Positions 30,809 to 39,289 of a DNA stretch of 64,000 bases are shown in pieces. The translations under genes were made by a program, and so were the position numbers. The notes beneath the pieces are model-generated. The model saw only the letters and a program-made list of their open reading frames with translations, searched no databases and was not told the DNA's origin. The stretch's first letter is position 1, and every line of letters starts with the position of its first letter. This DNA comes from Patescibacteria group bacterium (GTDB lineage Bacteria > Patescibacteria > Paceibacteria > UBA9973 > UBA2103), in NCBI GenBank assembly GCA_004322365.1, contig SCTS01000005.1, forward strand, positions 62,001 through 126,000, read 5' to 3'.

Positions 30809-31114
30809 ATGAGCGAACTACAATTTCCTGACATACAGCCAGACATTCTCATTCTTGATGATTCACAAGACGAAACGGTGCAATTAAAACAATTTATCTT
30901 CCACGTTGAAAATGGCGATTACTTTGCCATGCTTGCAACACTCTTAGGATTCGTCGAAGAAACAGCAAGCAAACTTGAAGAAAAAGATGAAGCAATGAAA
31001 ATCGCTGAAGCGCAGATTGCTCGTCTACGCAAAAATTTACAGTACCTCCACGAAAACTACACCATCACACCAAAGAAGAAGCCTATTACAGCTGAACCAA
31101 CACTCGATATTTAA
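30809..31114 (+). CDS. Hypothetical acidic coiled-coil protein
   Basis: This 101-residue protein has an acidic start ('PDILILDDSQDETVQLKQFI'), a hydrophobic helix, and a coiled coil ('LEEKDEAMKIAEAQIARLRK'), then a basic tail. No family is recognised. It is followed 4 bases later by another small coiled-coil gene, so the two are probably co-expressed. Confidence 0.65.
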   Translation: MSELQFPDIQPDILILDDSQDETVQLKQFIFHVENGDYFAMLATLLGFVEETASKLEEKDEAMKIAEAQIARLRKNLQYLHENYTITPKKKPITAEPTLDI

Positions 31115-31118
31115 AAAA

Positions 31119-31499
31119 ATGAAAGAAAGGTTGGAAGGAGGAGAGCGAATAACAAAAGAAGAAGCTCTGGCTGACCTTTTCACTATAGAGAAGAAAACTC
31201 TTCGGGAGTGCTTAGTGTATCTTGCCTGGCTTGACCAGGAGATGGCAAGAATCCAAGAAATACCAAAAGATCGTGGAGCAGAAATAGAGGAAGAAGAATT
31301 TAAACTCACTCTAGAAGATGCTCAATTACGAACTCGCTCAGGACGAACGCAATCAGCACGAATAGCGTATGAAGATGCTTTATATAATGCAAAATACAGT
31401 AAGCATCCTAAAATCATGGGGATGGTTGCTCAGATTGAGGATGCGATGAAGGCTCTTCCAGACAACAAAGGTGTGACAGAACGTCCTGACGATATCTAA
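31119..31499 (+). CDS. Hypothetical charged helical protein
   Basis: This 126-residue protein is rich in Glu, Lys and Arg ('MKERLEGGERITKEEALADL', 'DAQLRTRSGRTQSARIAYED'). No family is recognised. The ATG at 31119 lies 4 bases after the upstream stop. An upstream in-frame start (31017) would overlap the previous gene by almost 100 bases. It is convergent with lexA. Confidence 0.65.
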   Translation: MKERLEGGERITKEEALADLFTIEKKTLRECLVYLAWLDQEMARIQEIPKDRGAEIEEEEFKLTLEDAQLRTRSGRTQSARIAYEDALYNAKYSKHPKIMGMVAQIEDAMKALPDNKGVTERPDDI

Positions 31500-31509
31500 A
31501 AATATCCTT

Positions 31510-32076
31510 TTAATATTTTCTAATCACGCCACGCACAATTGCGGTGATAGTGAGTTCATCTTCAGGATAAATTGGCTTGTATGCGCTGTTAGCTGGTTCC
31601 AAATAAGGCTTCCCTTTTTTCATACGGAAATATTTCATCGTCCATCCGCCATCAACTTCGGCAATAACTATCTCCCCTTCTTTTGCGACAGTTGCTCGCT
31701 CTGCAATAACCATGTCACCCTCTACAATACCTGCATCTTTCATAGAGTCACCTTTCACCCGAAGTAAATATGTCTGCTCACGGTCACGGATAAGATAGTC
31801 ATCTAATGAAATACTATCAAGTACCTCCTCTTCAGCAGTTGCAGGCATGCCGGCTTCTACAAGACCTAAGATTTTTATTTCTCCCAAAACTGTTGTAGGA
31901 ATGAGGCGTCCTCGGCGGTCTTTCTTCAACTGCCCTCGACGCACTAAACGCTCAACCAATTTGAATACGGAATCCTTGGAGCGGAGACCTGTGATATCCA
32001 TTATTTCCGCGTACGACGGCATGCGCCAACGAGACCTATAAAACTGAAGAATCTCTCTCAAATACGATGTATCCAT
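31510..32076 (-). CDS. lexA: LexA repressor
   Basis: This 188-residue protein has an N-terminal winged helix ('MPSYAEIMDITGLRSKDSVF') and a C-terminal S24 autoprotease. The cleavage site is Ala75-Gly76 in 'GLVEAGMPA', the nucleophile is Ser111 in 'VKGDSMKDAG', and the general base is Lys148 in 'GGWTMKYF'. It represses SOS genes until RecA-DNA filaments trigger self-cleavage. ATG 32076 gives the family start; an upstream frame to 32142 would swallow the promoter and operator. Confidence 0.94.
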   Translation of the reverse strand: MDTSYLREILQFYRSRWRMPSYAEIMDITGLRSKDSVFKLVERLVRRGQLKKDRRGRLIPTTVLGEIKILGLVEAGMPATAEEEVLDSISLDDYLIRDREQTYLLRVKGDSMKDAGIVEGDMVIAERATVAKEGEIVIAEVDGGWTMKYFRMKKGKPYLEPANSAYKPIYPEDELTITAIVRGVIRKY

Positions 32077-32084
32077 ATACTTGC

Positions 32085-32114
32085 AGTATAAGCGAACGAA
32101 CGTTCGCCGTGCAA
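32085..32114 (-). promoter_or_regulatory. lexA promoter with LexA box in the spacer
   Basis: On the minus strand TTGCAC (32114-32109), an 18-base spacer and TATACT (32090-32085) form a promoter whose -10 ends 8 bases before the lexA ATG. The spacer holds CGAAC-GTTC-GTTCG (32106-32093), which fits the Gram-positive type LexA box CGAAC-N4-GTTCG. Autoregulation is the expected outcome. Confidence 0.85.
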
Positions 32115-32144
32115 GATTAGTTATCCACTCCTCCCCTAACAACC

Positions 32145-33230
32145 TTAGTTAAAGACCTTAGAAACAAGCTTCTTGAGCTGGGTGCGGAAATTCACCGTGG
32201 GGATAGCTACGCCTACATAACGCTCAACACTACCCGCAAACATATCAGCTGAATGTTCCCACGAAAATGTAAGTGCTTTTTCACGACACTTCTCTCGCGA
32301 GAGTGTTAAACATTTTTTAGCAGCCTCAGTGAGATCATCGCTCAAAAATCCATCAACTCCATCTTCAATAACATCCTTTGGCCCCATAACATTGTGTGCG
32401 GCAACTGGAAGGCCACACGCAAGCGCCTCAAGTACCACTAAACCAAATGTTTCAGTACGCGAAGGGAAAACAAAAACATCAGACGCTGAAAGAATGTCGA
32501 TGAGCTCCTGACCTCGCTTGTAACCAAGAAATACATTTTTCTTGCCATACCTTCGTTCTAATTTTTTTCGCTCAGGCCCATCCCCTACCACCAGTTTTGT
32601 GCCAGGAAGTTCCATGCTCAAAAATTCCTCAACACTCTTCTCTTTTGCAATCCTTCCAAAATATACAAAAATAGGGTGCTGAAATTTTACCTCCGCTCTC
32701 TTTTCTTCATTTGGCTTGAAAACAGAGGTATCAATACCTGGTGGCCATAGAACAACATTCTTAAAATTATGCGCCTCAAGTTCAGCCTTTAGTGTTTCAT
32801 TACTTGCCATAACCGCCTCGGCCGCACTATGAAACCAAGACATGTACACTCGAGAGAAGACAGCAAGTAGTGTTCCCCCAAATATGTAATGAGGGAGGTA
32901 TCGTGGAAAATTGGTGTGATATGAGGTAGTGAATGCAATACCTCTCCGCTTTAGTAATGATCGGGCTGAGAGCCCTAGTGTCCACTCAGTTGCAATGTGT
33001 ACATACTCTGGCTGGACTGAATCAAATATCTTTTTCATTTTCCTATCAGGAAAAAATGTCATAGAGATTTCTGGGTACAGTGGAAACGGGAACGCAATAA
33101 AAAGTCCTGGATGCACAACAGTGACTTCAAAATCACGCTCTTTAAGATACGGAATAGTTCGCTCAAAGAGCGTTACCACTCCGTTCACCTGTGGCGCCCA
33201 AGCGTCAGTGACTATAATGAGTTTCTTCAT
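32145..33230 (-). CDS. Glycosyltransferase, GT4 family
   Basis: This 361-residue enzyme has the GT-B fold of GT4: N-terminal 'IIVTDAWAPQVNGVVTLFER', 'TTSYHTNFPRYLPHYIFGG', the C-terminal start 'PIFVYFGRIAKEKSVEEFL', and the nucleotide-sugar motif 'SRTETFGLVVLEALACGLPV' (E-x7-E). It resembles mannosyl- or glucosyltransferases that act on membrane lipids. The acceptor is unknown. It lies upstream of lexA on the same strand, and the lexA promoter starts 30 bases after its stop. Confidence 0.9.
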   Translation of the reverse strand: MKKLIIVTDAWAPQVNGVVTLFERTIPYLKERDFEVTVVHPGLFIAFPFPLYPEISMTFFPDRKMKKIFDSVQPEYVHIATEWTLGLSARSLLKRRGIAFTTSYHTNFPRYLPHYIFGGTLLAVFSRVYMSWFHSAAEAVMASNETLKAELEAHNFKNVVLWPPGIDTSVFKPNEEKRAEVKFQHPIFVYFGRIAKEKSVEEFLSMELPGTKLVVGDGPERKKLERRYGKKNVFLGYKRGQELIDILSASDVFVFPSRTETFGLVVLEALACGLPVAAHNVMGPKDVIEDGVDGFLSDDLTEAAKKCLTLSREKCREKALTFSWEHSADMFAGSVERYVGVAIPTVNFRTQLKKLVSKVFN

Positions 33231-33355
33231 GCAGTAGAAATTATTTCAGAGAAAATACCGCCAACGGGTTTACTTATTCAATGATACCTTGAATTCTCTT
33301 AGAAAAAAACGATTAATCTTTCATTCCCAAACTCACCTATGTTACACTTCGATTA

Positions 33356-34759
33356 ATGTCTGACTTAGGAGAAAAGTGTGGCGTTTTTGGAGTTTATGGG
33401 AAAGGAATGGAGGCTGCGCGTCTTACCTTCTTCGGACTCTACGCCCTCCAGCACCGAGGTCAAGAAAGTTCTGGGATTGCCACATCAAACGGAGAAACTA
33501 TTTTCTGTCATAAGAAAATGGGCCTCGTCGCTCAAGCATTTGCTGAAAAAGATATTCAACGCCTCGTGGGTCACATTGCTGTTGGACATAACCGCTACTC
33601 AACTTCAAAATCTTCACAGCTGAAACACTCCCAACCTACACACATAGAAGATGTTGGCCTCACGCTAGTGCATAACGGCAATATTCCTTCTACTACCCTC
33701 CTTGAAAATTTTCTTGCTTCAAAAAACATTGCCTATAAAACACTTTCCGACTCTGAAATGATTGCAGAGACCATTGCAGTCCACATGCGCGAAGGGTCTA
33801 CCTTAGAAGACGCCGTTCCAAAAGCATTCCCCCTTCTCACAGGGGCGTTTTCTATTCTATTAATGGATAAACATAACCTCGTTGCTATCAGAGACAATTA
33901 CGGTATTCGCCCACTCTCTATAGGTACTTTAAATGGTGGGTTTGTTTTTTCATCGGAGACATGCGCATTCCATCCCATTGGAGCCGAGGAACTTCGTGAT
34001 GTACGCCCTGGAGAAATGATTATAGTAAACGAGAGTGGCATGCGTTCTGTTCAAATTGCGATGGGCATTCAAAAGCTTGATATATTCGAATTCGTGTATT
34101 TTGCACGACCAGACTCAGTGCTTCTTGGTAAGTCAGTCTATAGTGTTCGAAAAAACTTCGGTATTGAGCTTGCAAAAGAGTTTCCATTAGACGCTGATGT
34201 GATTATTCCAGTTCCAGAAACAGCAATGCCTGTTGCGATAGGCTACTCTCAAGCATTAGGGATTCCACTTGAAACAGGACTCATAAAAAATCGCTACATA
34301 CACCGCACATTCATTCAACCGGAACAACACATTCGCGAGCAAGGTGTAAAAATAAAACTCACTCCACTACCAGAGGTCATCAAAGGTAAGAAAGTTGTAA
34401 TTATGGATGACTCTATAGTTCGCGGAACAACATCAAAACAAATTGTACAAATGGTTTTTGAAGCGGGAGCGAAGGAAGTAAACTTCCTCGTCAGCTCACC
34501 TCCTGTACGATTTCCTGATTTTTACGGCATTGATACTCCAACACAAAAAGAACTCATTGGGGCACAAAAAACACCTGAAGAAATACGAGAATACCTTGGT
34601 GCAACACGATTACACTTTCTTTCATATGACGGATTGATTCGAGCAACAGGTCTACACCCCGACATGTTTTGCACTTCATGCTTCACCGGCGAATATCCAA
34701 TAGATATTAAAGAGCGCGTCACTGAAATTCATTCACTCCCGACCGCAAAACTTTTTTAA
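33356..34759 (+). CDS. purF: Amidophosphoribosyltransferase
   Basis: This 467-residue enzyme makes phosphoribosylamine from PRPP and glutamine. A 7-residue propeptide precedes the Ntn nucleophile Cys8 ('GEKCGVFGVYG'). 'YALQHRGQESSGIA' and 'LVHNGNI' complete the glutaminase site. The PRPP loop is 'VVIMDDSIVRGTTSKQ'. Two of the four Fe-S cysteines of the Bacillus type are kept ('MFCTSCFTG'), but the PCFYG Cys is Asp ('FPDFYGID'). TACACT ends 7 bases before the ATG. No other pur genes are in the window. Confidence 0.94.
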   Translation: MSDLGEKCGVFGVYGKGMEAARLTFFGLYALQHRGQESSGIATSNGETIFCHKKMGLVAQAFAEKDIQRLVGHIAVGHNRYSTSKSSQLKHSQPTHIEDVGLTLVHNGNIPSTTLLENFLASKNIAYKTLSDSEMIAETIAVHMREGSTLEDAVPKAFPLLTGAFSILLMDKHNLVAIRDNYGIRPLSIGTLNGGFVFSSETCAFHPIGAEELRDVRPGEMIIVNESGMRSVQIAMGIQKLDIFEFVYFARPDSVLLGKSVYSVRKNFGIELAKEFPLDADVIIPVPETAMPVAIGYSQALGIPLETGLIKNRYIHRTFIQPEQHIREQGVKIKLTPLPEVIKGKKVVIMDDSIVRGTTSKQIVQMVFEAGAKEVNFLVSSPPVRFPDFYGIDTPTQKELIGAQKTPEEIREYLGATRLHFLSYDGLIRATGLHPDMFCTSCFTGEYPIDIKERVTEIHSLPTAKLF

Positions 34760-34769
34760 AAAGGAATCT

Positions 34770-35678
34770 CTAAACGCTCCAGCGAGCAAATATCCCCGCG
34801 GGCAGTAACCGACTGGTGCGTGCCTCCTCAATAGTTAGTTCACCCATCTCAACATCTCCTCCGTGCTTTTCAATAATTGATTCCAAATTGTGTGCAAACG
34901 CGAGCGATGAATAACCGGCGGCATACCCACTCACTAGCATAAATAGTGGCTTGTCTGACAAAAGCGCCCGGCAGAGTTTCATAAGCATTAGAAAGTTCTC
35001 CTCAATTTTCCACAATTCATCTTTTGGTCCATGACCAAAAGCAGGAGGGTCCATAATAATCGCGTCGTAGGTATTCTTTCGTTTTACTTCCCTCTCAACA
35101 AATTTCATGACATCTTCCGTGACCCAGCGGATTGGTTTTTCATTCAAACCAGAAAGTTTTGCATTCGCCTTTGCCCATTCGATTGCTGTTTTTGATGCAT
35201 CGACATGCGTAACTTGCGCACCAGCTTTTGCGGCAGCGAGCGTTGCCCCGCCCGTGTATGCGAAGAGGTTCAGGATCTTTATAGGTTCTAGGTTCGAGGT
35301 TCTAGGTTCCAGCTTCTCGGAGATCCATTGCCAATTGGGAACCTGCTCTGGGAAAAGACCGGTGTGCTTGAAGGAAGTAGGGCGAATCAGAAAATTCAGC
35401 CCACCAAGTTCAATGTGCCACTCTTTGGGAAAATCTTTCCCTGTGTGCCAATCACCTCCTTTTGCTTTGCGCTCATACCACGCATCTGCGGATTTCCACT
35501 CGTCATCGGCAAGATGTTTCTCCCACAATGCCTGTGGGTCAGGGCGTGAAAGAACAATGTCCCCATATCTCTCAAGCTTTTCTTCTCGACCAGAGTCAAG
35601 AAGTTCGTAATCCTTAGAGGGCTTCGTCGTCAATATGCTGTGCAACATTCCCTCCATGCTACCGCATGAACGCACCAA
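34770..35678 (-). CDS. Class I rRNA methyltransferase, RlmI-like
   Basis: This 302-residue SAM-dependent methyltransferase resembles the C-terminal part of RlmI-type 23S rRNA cytosine methyltransferases: 'FLIRPTSFKHTGLFPEQVPN', motif I 'ILNLFAYTGGATLAAAKAGA', 'VTHVDASKTAIEWAK', and motif IV 'YDAIIMDPPAFGHGP'. It lacks a PUA domain. Residues around 127-136 ('LEPRTSNLEP') are encoded by a CTAG-rich repeat inserted in frame just before motif I. An ATG a few codons later (35645) is also possible as the start. Confidence 0.85.
   Translation of the reverse strand: MVRSCGSMEGMLHSILTTKPSKDYELLDSGREEKLERYGDIVLSRPDPQALWEKHLADDEWKSADAWYERKAKGGDWHTGKDFPKEWHIELGGLNFLIRPTSFKHTGLFPEQVPNWQWISEKLEPRTSNLEPIKILNLFAYTGGATLAAAKAGAQVTHVDASKTAIEWAKANAKLSGLNEKPIRWVTEDVMKFVEREVKRKNTYDAIIMDPPAFGHGPKDELWKIEENFLMLMKLCRALLSDKPLFMLVSGYAAGYSSLAFAHNLESIIEKHGGDVEMGELTIEEARTSRLLPAGIFARWSV
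35283..35317 (-). repeat. CTAG-rich repeat inside the methyltransferase gene
   Basis: The plus strand reads GGTTCTAGGTTCGAGG, then TTCTAGGTTCCAGC, the same words found in the intergenic repeats at 43.7-57.0 kb. It is translated in frame as a short polar stretch between the substrate part and motif I of the enzyme. Confidence 0.75.
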
Positions 35679-35762
35679 TGGGTAGACATCTGGAAATAAT
35701 TAAATAAAAAAACATATACATATGAGTAGGATGTTTTGCCTCCTCATACGCACATAACATTC

Positions 35763-35802
35763 TGTATAGTTTAATTTAACGGTCGTTAACTTAAACTATA
35801 CA
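35763..35802. promoter_or_regulatory. Second copy of the 40-bp palindrome
   Basis: TGTATAGTTTAATTTAACG, GT, CGTTAACTTAAACTATACA: the arms differ by one mismatch. It shares length, ends (TGTATAGT/ACTATACA) and core (TAACGGTCGTTA) with 17749-17788, and changed bases are compensated at two paired positions. It lies between the divergent methyltransferase and ABC exporter genes. Confidence 0.78.
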
Positions 35803-35863
35803 TGCATCTATTAGAAAAAATGAGAAAATAAAATGTGCACATGCTAAAGTAAGAAACAACAAT

Positions 35864-36622
35864 ATGAACGAACCAGCACTCAGCATAACTAACCTCACAA
35901 AAACCTACGCGAGCGGAACGGTAGCACTTCAAGGTGTTTCTCTCACTATTCCCACGGGCGACTTCTTTGCGCTTTTAGGTCCAAACGGTGCAGGTAAAAC
36001 AACCATCATTGGCATAACAACTGGCCTTGTAAACAAAACGACCGGAGAGGTAAAAATCTTTGGTGACGACATCACTACAAGTCCTGAAAAAGCAAAAACC
36101 CACATCGGGCTCGTGGGACAAGAAGTAAATTTCAATCCATTTGAAAAACCGTTCGACATTATAGTCAATCAAGCTGGGTACTATGGCATTCCCCGCTCTA
36201 TTGCTATTCCACGAGCTGAAAAGCTTTTGAAAGACCTCGGTCTCTATGAAAAAAGAGACCAGCGTGCCATGACGCTTTCAGGGGGAATGAAACGCCGTTT
36301 GATGATCGCGCGTGCTCTCGTGCATGAACCAAAGTTTTTGATTCTCGATGAACCAACAGCGGGTGTTGATGTAGAACTTCGCCGTAGCATGTGGGAGTAC
36401 TTAAAAGGCCTCACTGCAAAAGGGGTAACCATCCTTTTAACAACGCACTACCTTGAAGAAGCGGAGCAACTTTGCAAACATGTTGCCATCATAAACAAAG
36501 GCTCCATTGTCGCCTCAGGAACTATGACTGAAATTCTTGCCATGCATGATGATGGCCCCAGAGACGGTGCCTACCGTGCAGGAAAACTTGAGGAAGTATT
36601 CATTAAGCTCACGCAAAATTAA
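35864..36622 (+). CDS. ABC-2 exporter, ATP-binding subunit
   Basis: This 252-residue ATPase has Walker A 'GPNGAGKTT' (39-47), signature 'LSGGMKRRLMIARAL', Walker B 'FLILDEPTAGVD' and the switch His in 'LLTTHYLEEAEQ'. It matches the CcmA/DrrA/YadG group, which pairs with ABC-2 permeases for drug, lipid or polysaccharide export. The permease gene starts 1 base after its stop. The substrate is unknown. A 40-bp palindrome lies 61 bases upstream. Confidence 0.94.
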   Translation: MNEPALSITNLTKTYASGTVALQGVSLTIPTGDFFALLGPNGAGKTTIIGITTGLVNKTTGEVKIFGDDITTSPEKAKTHIGLVGQEVNFNPFEKPFDIIVNQAGYYGIPRSIAIPRAEKLLKDLGLYEKRDQRAMTLSGGMKRRLMIARALVHEPKFLILDEPTAGVDVELRRSMWEYLKGLTAKGVTILLTTHYLEEAEQLCKHVAIINKGSIVASGTMTEILAMHDDGPRDGAYRAGKLEEVFIKLTQN

Positions 36623-36623
36623 C

Positions 36624-37400
36624 ATGCCACTCAAAAGCACTTGGATATCCTTTTACACAATACTCCGCAAAGATGTGATGCGAATCTTTCGTATATGGCC
36701 ACAAACATTTCTTCCCTCTATCGTTACCTCAGTTCTCTACTTTTTAGTGTTTGGCACTATTATTGGGTCACGACTTGGAGACTTTAATGGCGTTTCATAT
36801 ATTCACTTTATTATTCCAGGACTTGTTCTGCTTGCGGTAGTAACAAATGCATTCACTAATACTGCATCGACATTCTTTCAGGCAAAGTTCTTCTCACGAA
36901 ATATCGATGAAATTCTCGTCTCCCCAACTCCACCATGGGTCATCATTGGTGGCTTTGTTGCAGGAGGAATGGTGCGTGGGATTTTAGTGGGACTCCTCGT
37001 TCTCACTGTGTCGGTATTCTTTGCGCTCCCTCCTCTCATGCATCCTTTTGTGATTCTCCTCTTTCTCATTCTTTCTAGCATGATCTTTGCTTTGGCAGGA
37101 TTAGTAAACGGAATCTATGCAAAAAGTTTTGATGGCATTACCATTATTCCAACATTCGTCCTTACGCCACTCATTTACTTAGGCGGTGTTTTTTATTCAG
37201 TCGCATCATTGCCTGATGTCTTTAAAGCATTCACACTCGTCAATCCAATTTTCTATCTTGTGAACGGCTTCCGTTACGGTTTCTTAGGGTTTTCTGATGT
37301 ATCTCTCTCACTTTCAATTGCAGTACTTCTTGCGCTCACCGCAGTTCTCGTTGCAATCAACTGGTATCTATTGAGAACAGGTCTTGGACTCAAACAATAA
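36624..37400 (+). CDS. ABC-2 type permease
   Basis: This 258-residue membrane protein has about six helices and the ABC-2 pattern: 'LRKDVMRIFRIWPQTFLPSI' at the N-terminus, 'LPSIVTSVLYFLVFGTIIGS', 'SRNIDEILVSPTPPWVIIGG' and 'ALAGLVNGIYAKSFDGI'. ATG 36624 immediately follows the ATPase stop. The upstream frame to 36537 overlaps the ATPase gene. With that ATPase it forms a complete exporter. Confidence 0.93.
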   Translation: MPLKSTWISFYTILRKDVMRIFRIWPQTFLPSIVTSVLYFLVFGTIIGSRLGDFNGVSYIHFIIPGLVLLAVVTNAFTNTASTFFQAKFFSRNIDEILVSPTPPWVIIGGFVAGGMVRGILVGLLVLTVSVFFALPPLMHPFVILLFLILSSMIFALAGLVNGIYAKSFDGITIIPTFVLTPLIYLGGVFYSVASLPDVFKAFTLVNPIFYLVNGFRYGFLGFSDVSLSLSIAVLLALTAVLVAINWYLLRTGLGLKQ

Positions 37401-37426
37401 ATTGCATACTGTTACACTAACAAGGC

Positions 37427-37831
37427 ATGCATCGAAAATCTTTGTATCGCTTCATTCGCTACATTACTGTTGGAGTTTCAACGTTCCTCTTTGATCTTGT
37501 AATCCTCTTTGCGCTCACTCACTTCTTCAATGTTCCCTACACAGTTGCGGTCGCCATAGGATTCATCATCGGCATGACGCTCAACTACGCCATCTCACGA
37601 GCATGGGTATTTCGTGGGACTGAACGACACATTCATCATGGATATGCCTATTTCTTAGGCGGAGGATTAGTAAGCCTCACTGCAATACTCACACTAGTTA
37701 CCGTCTTTGTAGAGCGTCTTGGTATACCACTTCTGTTTGCCCGTGTACTCGTTTCTGGAATTGTGGGGTGTGGTAATTACCTCTTTAATCTCTATCTCAA
37801 TTTCAAAGTAGCAGGAAAGCATATACACTAG
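37427..37831 (+). CDS. GtrA family membrane protein
   Basis: This 134-residue protein has four helices and the GtrA signature: 'RFIRYITVGVSTFLFDLVIL', 'AVAIGFIIGMTLNYAISRAW', 'NYLFNLYLNFKVA'. GtrA proteins are thought to flip polyprenyl-linked sugars in cell-surface polysaccharide pathways. TACACT ends 8 bases before the ATG, so it may also have its own leaderless promoter inside the exporter operon. Confidence 0.9.
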   Translation: MHRKSLYRFIRYITVGVSTFLFDLVILFALTHFFNVPYTVAVAIGFIIGMTLNYAISRAWVFRGTERHIHHGYAYFLGGGLVSLTAILTLVTVFVERLGIPLLFARVLVSGIVGCGNYLFNLYLNFKVAGKHIH

Positions 37832-37837
37832 ATACAC

Positions 37838-38434
37838 ATGCTCCCCGACTTACCATCTCTTATACAAACAATTGGCTACGTCGGCATCACCGCCATAGTA
37901 TTTGCAGAATCAGGACTTTTCTTTGGGTTCTTTTTACCTGGCGACAGTCTTCTCTTCACAGCAGGATTCCTAGCCTCACAAGGATTCCTCAACATTTTTA
38001 TTCTTATTGCACTCACAACAACTGCAGCTATTCTCGGCGACTCGGTAGGATATTGGTTCGGGAAAAAGGTAGGCCCTTTTATATTTTCACGACCTGATTC
38101 ATTCTTGTTCAGCCATAAGCGGGTCGAAGACGCCAGCGCCTTCTTTGCTAAACATGGCCCAAAAAGTCTCATTCTTGCACGCTTCATTCCAGCGGTGCGC
38201 ACCTTCACACCAATTCTAGCAGGAGTGGGTCAAATGAATTACCACACTTTTCTTAAATACAATGTTATTGGCGGTATCCTTTGGGGCACTGGTCTACCTA
38301 TTCTTGGATACTTCTTGGGTCGCCTCGTTCCCCACCCCGACCGCTACATAATCCCTATCGTTCTTCTCATCATTGTAGTTTCAATACTTCCTGTCCTTCG
38401 AGAGGTATTTCGTAAAAAGAAAACAAATACTTGA
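37838..38434 (+). CDS. DedA family membrane protein
   Basis: This 198-residue protein shows the DedA pattern: 'ESGLFFGFFLPGDSLLFTAG', 'ILGDSVGYWFGKKVGPFIF', 'FFAKHGPKSLILARFIPAVR', 'TFTPILAGVGQMNY'. DedA proteins are membrane transporters linked to undecaprenyl-phosphate recycling and envelope stress. It starts 6 bases after GtrA, so the two likely serve the same lipid-carrier pathway. Confidence 0.93.
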   Translation: MLPDLPSLIQTIGYVGITAIVFAESGLFFGFFLPGDSLLFTAGFLASQGFLNIFILIALTTTAAILGDSVGYWFGKKVGPFIFSRPDSFLFSHKRVEDASAFFAKHGPKSLILARFIPAVRTFTPILAGVGQMNYHTFLKYNVIGGILWGTGLPILGYFLGRLVPHPDRYIIPIVLLIIVVSILPVLREVFRKKKTNT

Positions 38435-38507
38435 CTTTTGTAACCTTTTTGTTGTGATTTAGGTATTGTATATAGGTCGATGTTACAAACCAATATACAA
38501 ATTTTAT

Positions 38508-38690
38508 ATGAGTAGAGAAGCAATCAAAGTAAAACTTGTTGGGATGTCATCGGAAGAAAGAGCGATGTTTGATACATTACCAGCGGGAGTTAGAAAAGAT
38601 TTAATAAAAGCATATTTTGACGCACGGGATATTGGTGGAGCAGCTTTTGAAAAAGCAAAAGGAATGCTACTTGCTCATGACGGGGACTAA
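38508..38690 (+). CDS. Hypothetical 60-residue helical protein
   Basis: The protein ('MSREAIKVKLVGMSSEERAM', 'LPAGVRKDLIKAYFDARDIG') is predicted to be all-helical and is not recognised. ATG 38508 fits the change in composition, because upstream codons from 38466 are unlike it. The spacer upstream has TATATA at about 38469-38474. Confidence 0.55.
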   Translation: MSREAIKVKLVGMSSEERAMFDTLPAGVRKDLIKAYFDARDIGGAAFEKAKGMLLAHDGD

Positions 38691-38896
38691 GGTGACGGCA
38701 GAAAACACCCCTTTCTAGGCACATAGTTACCCACAAGGAATCCTCGTGCATTGCATTTATATGACTTTCGTGTCATCATACTAGTAAGGGTACGATTGTC
38801 TTCAACTCTCCATGGAAGCGCTCACGGAAGGCGCTTAAAAGGTTAGGCTAAGCATCAAGCTCTTGCATTAATTAGGTTAGTATAGAAAAAAATATT

Positions 38897-39220
38897 GTGG
38901 CTAAGAAATTATATTTCGGTGGCTTGTCTTACGACACCACTGATGACAGTTTAAAAGCAGCGTGTGACCAATTTGGCGCCGTATCATCTGCAAAGGTGAT
39001 CATGGACCGCGAAACAGGTCGCTCACGAGGTTTCGGTTTCGTCGAAATGTCTTCGGACGATGAGGCGATGGCAGTTATCTCAGGGCTTGATGGTAAAGAT
39101 GTTGATGGACGCACTGTTCGCGTTTCTGAGGCTCGTCCTCAGGAAGAGGGTGGTGGCAACCGTGGCGGTGGAAACCGTGGCGGAGGTTTTGGTGGCGGAG
39201 ACCGCCGAAACAGCTGGTAG
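38897..39220 (+). CDS. Glycine-rich RRM RNA-binding protein
   Basis: This 107-residue protein is one RRM plus a Gly/Arg tail. RNP2 is 'KLYFGGLSY', RNP1 is 'RGFGFVEM', and 'VDGRTVRVSEARP' ends the domain. The tail has 'GGGNRGGGNRGGGFGGGDRR'. Such proteins resemble cyanobacterial cold-responsive RNA chaperones. The start codon is GTG. Roughly 200 bases upstream have no gene and may hold a long leader with a GGAAGCGCT/GGCGCTT hairpin near 38814-38839. A hairpin terminator follows. Confidence 0.92.
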   Translation: MAKKLYFGGLSYDTTDDSLKAACDQFGAVSSAKVIMDRETGRSRGFGFVEMSSDDEAMAVISGLDGKDVDGRTVRVSEARPQEEGGGNRGGGNRGGGFGGGDRRNSW

Positions 39221-39245
39221 GATTTTTGATCCTTTCCTAAAAATT

Positions 39246-39277
39246 AAAAACCCGAGCATTCCGAGCTCGGGTTTTTT
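39246..39277 (+). terminator. Hairpin terminator after the RRM gene
   Basis: AAAACCCGAGC and GCTCGGGTTTT pair around a 7-base loop, followed by six T. It ends the RRM transcript and, read from the other side, also lies just past the stop of the minus-strand gene at 39290. Confidence 0.92.
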
Positions 39278-39289
39278 CTTATACTAGAG

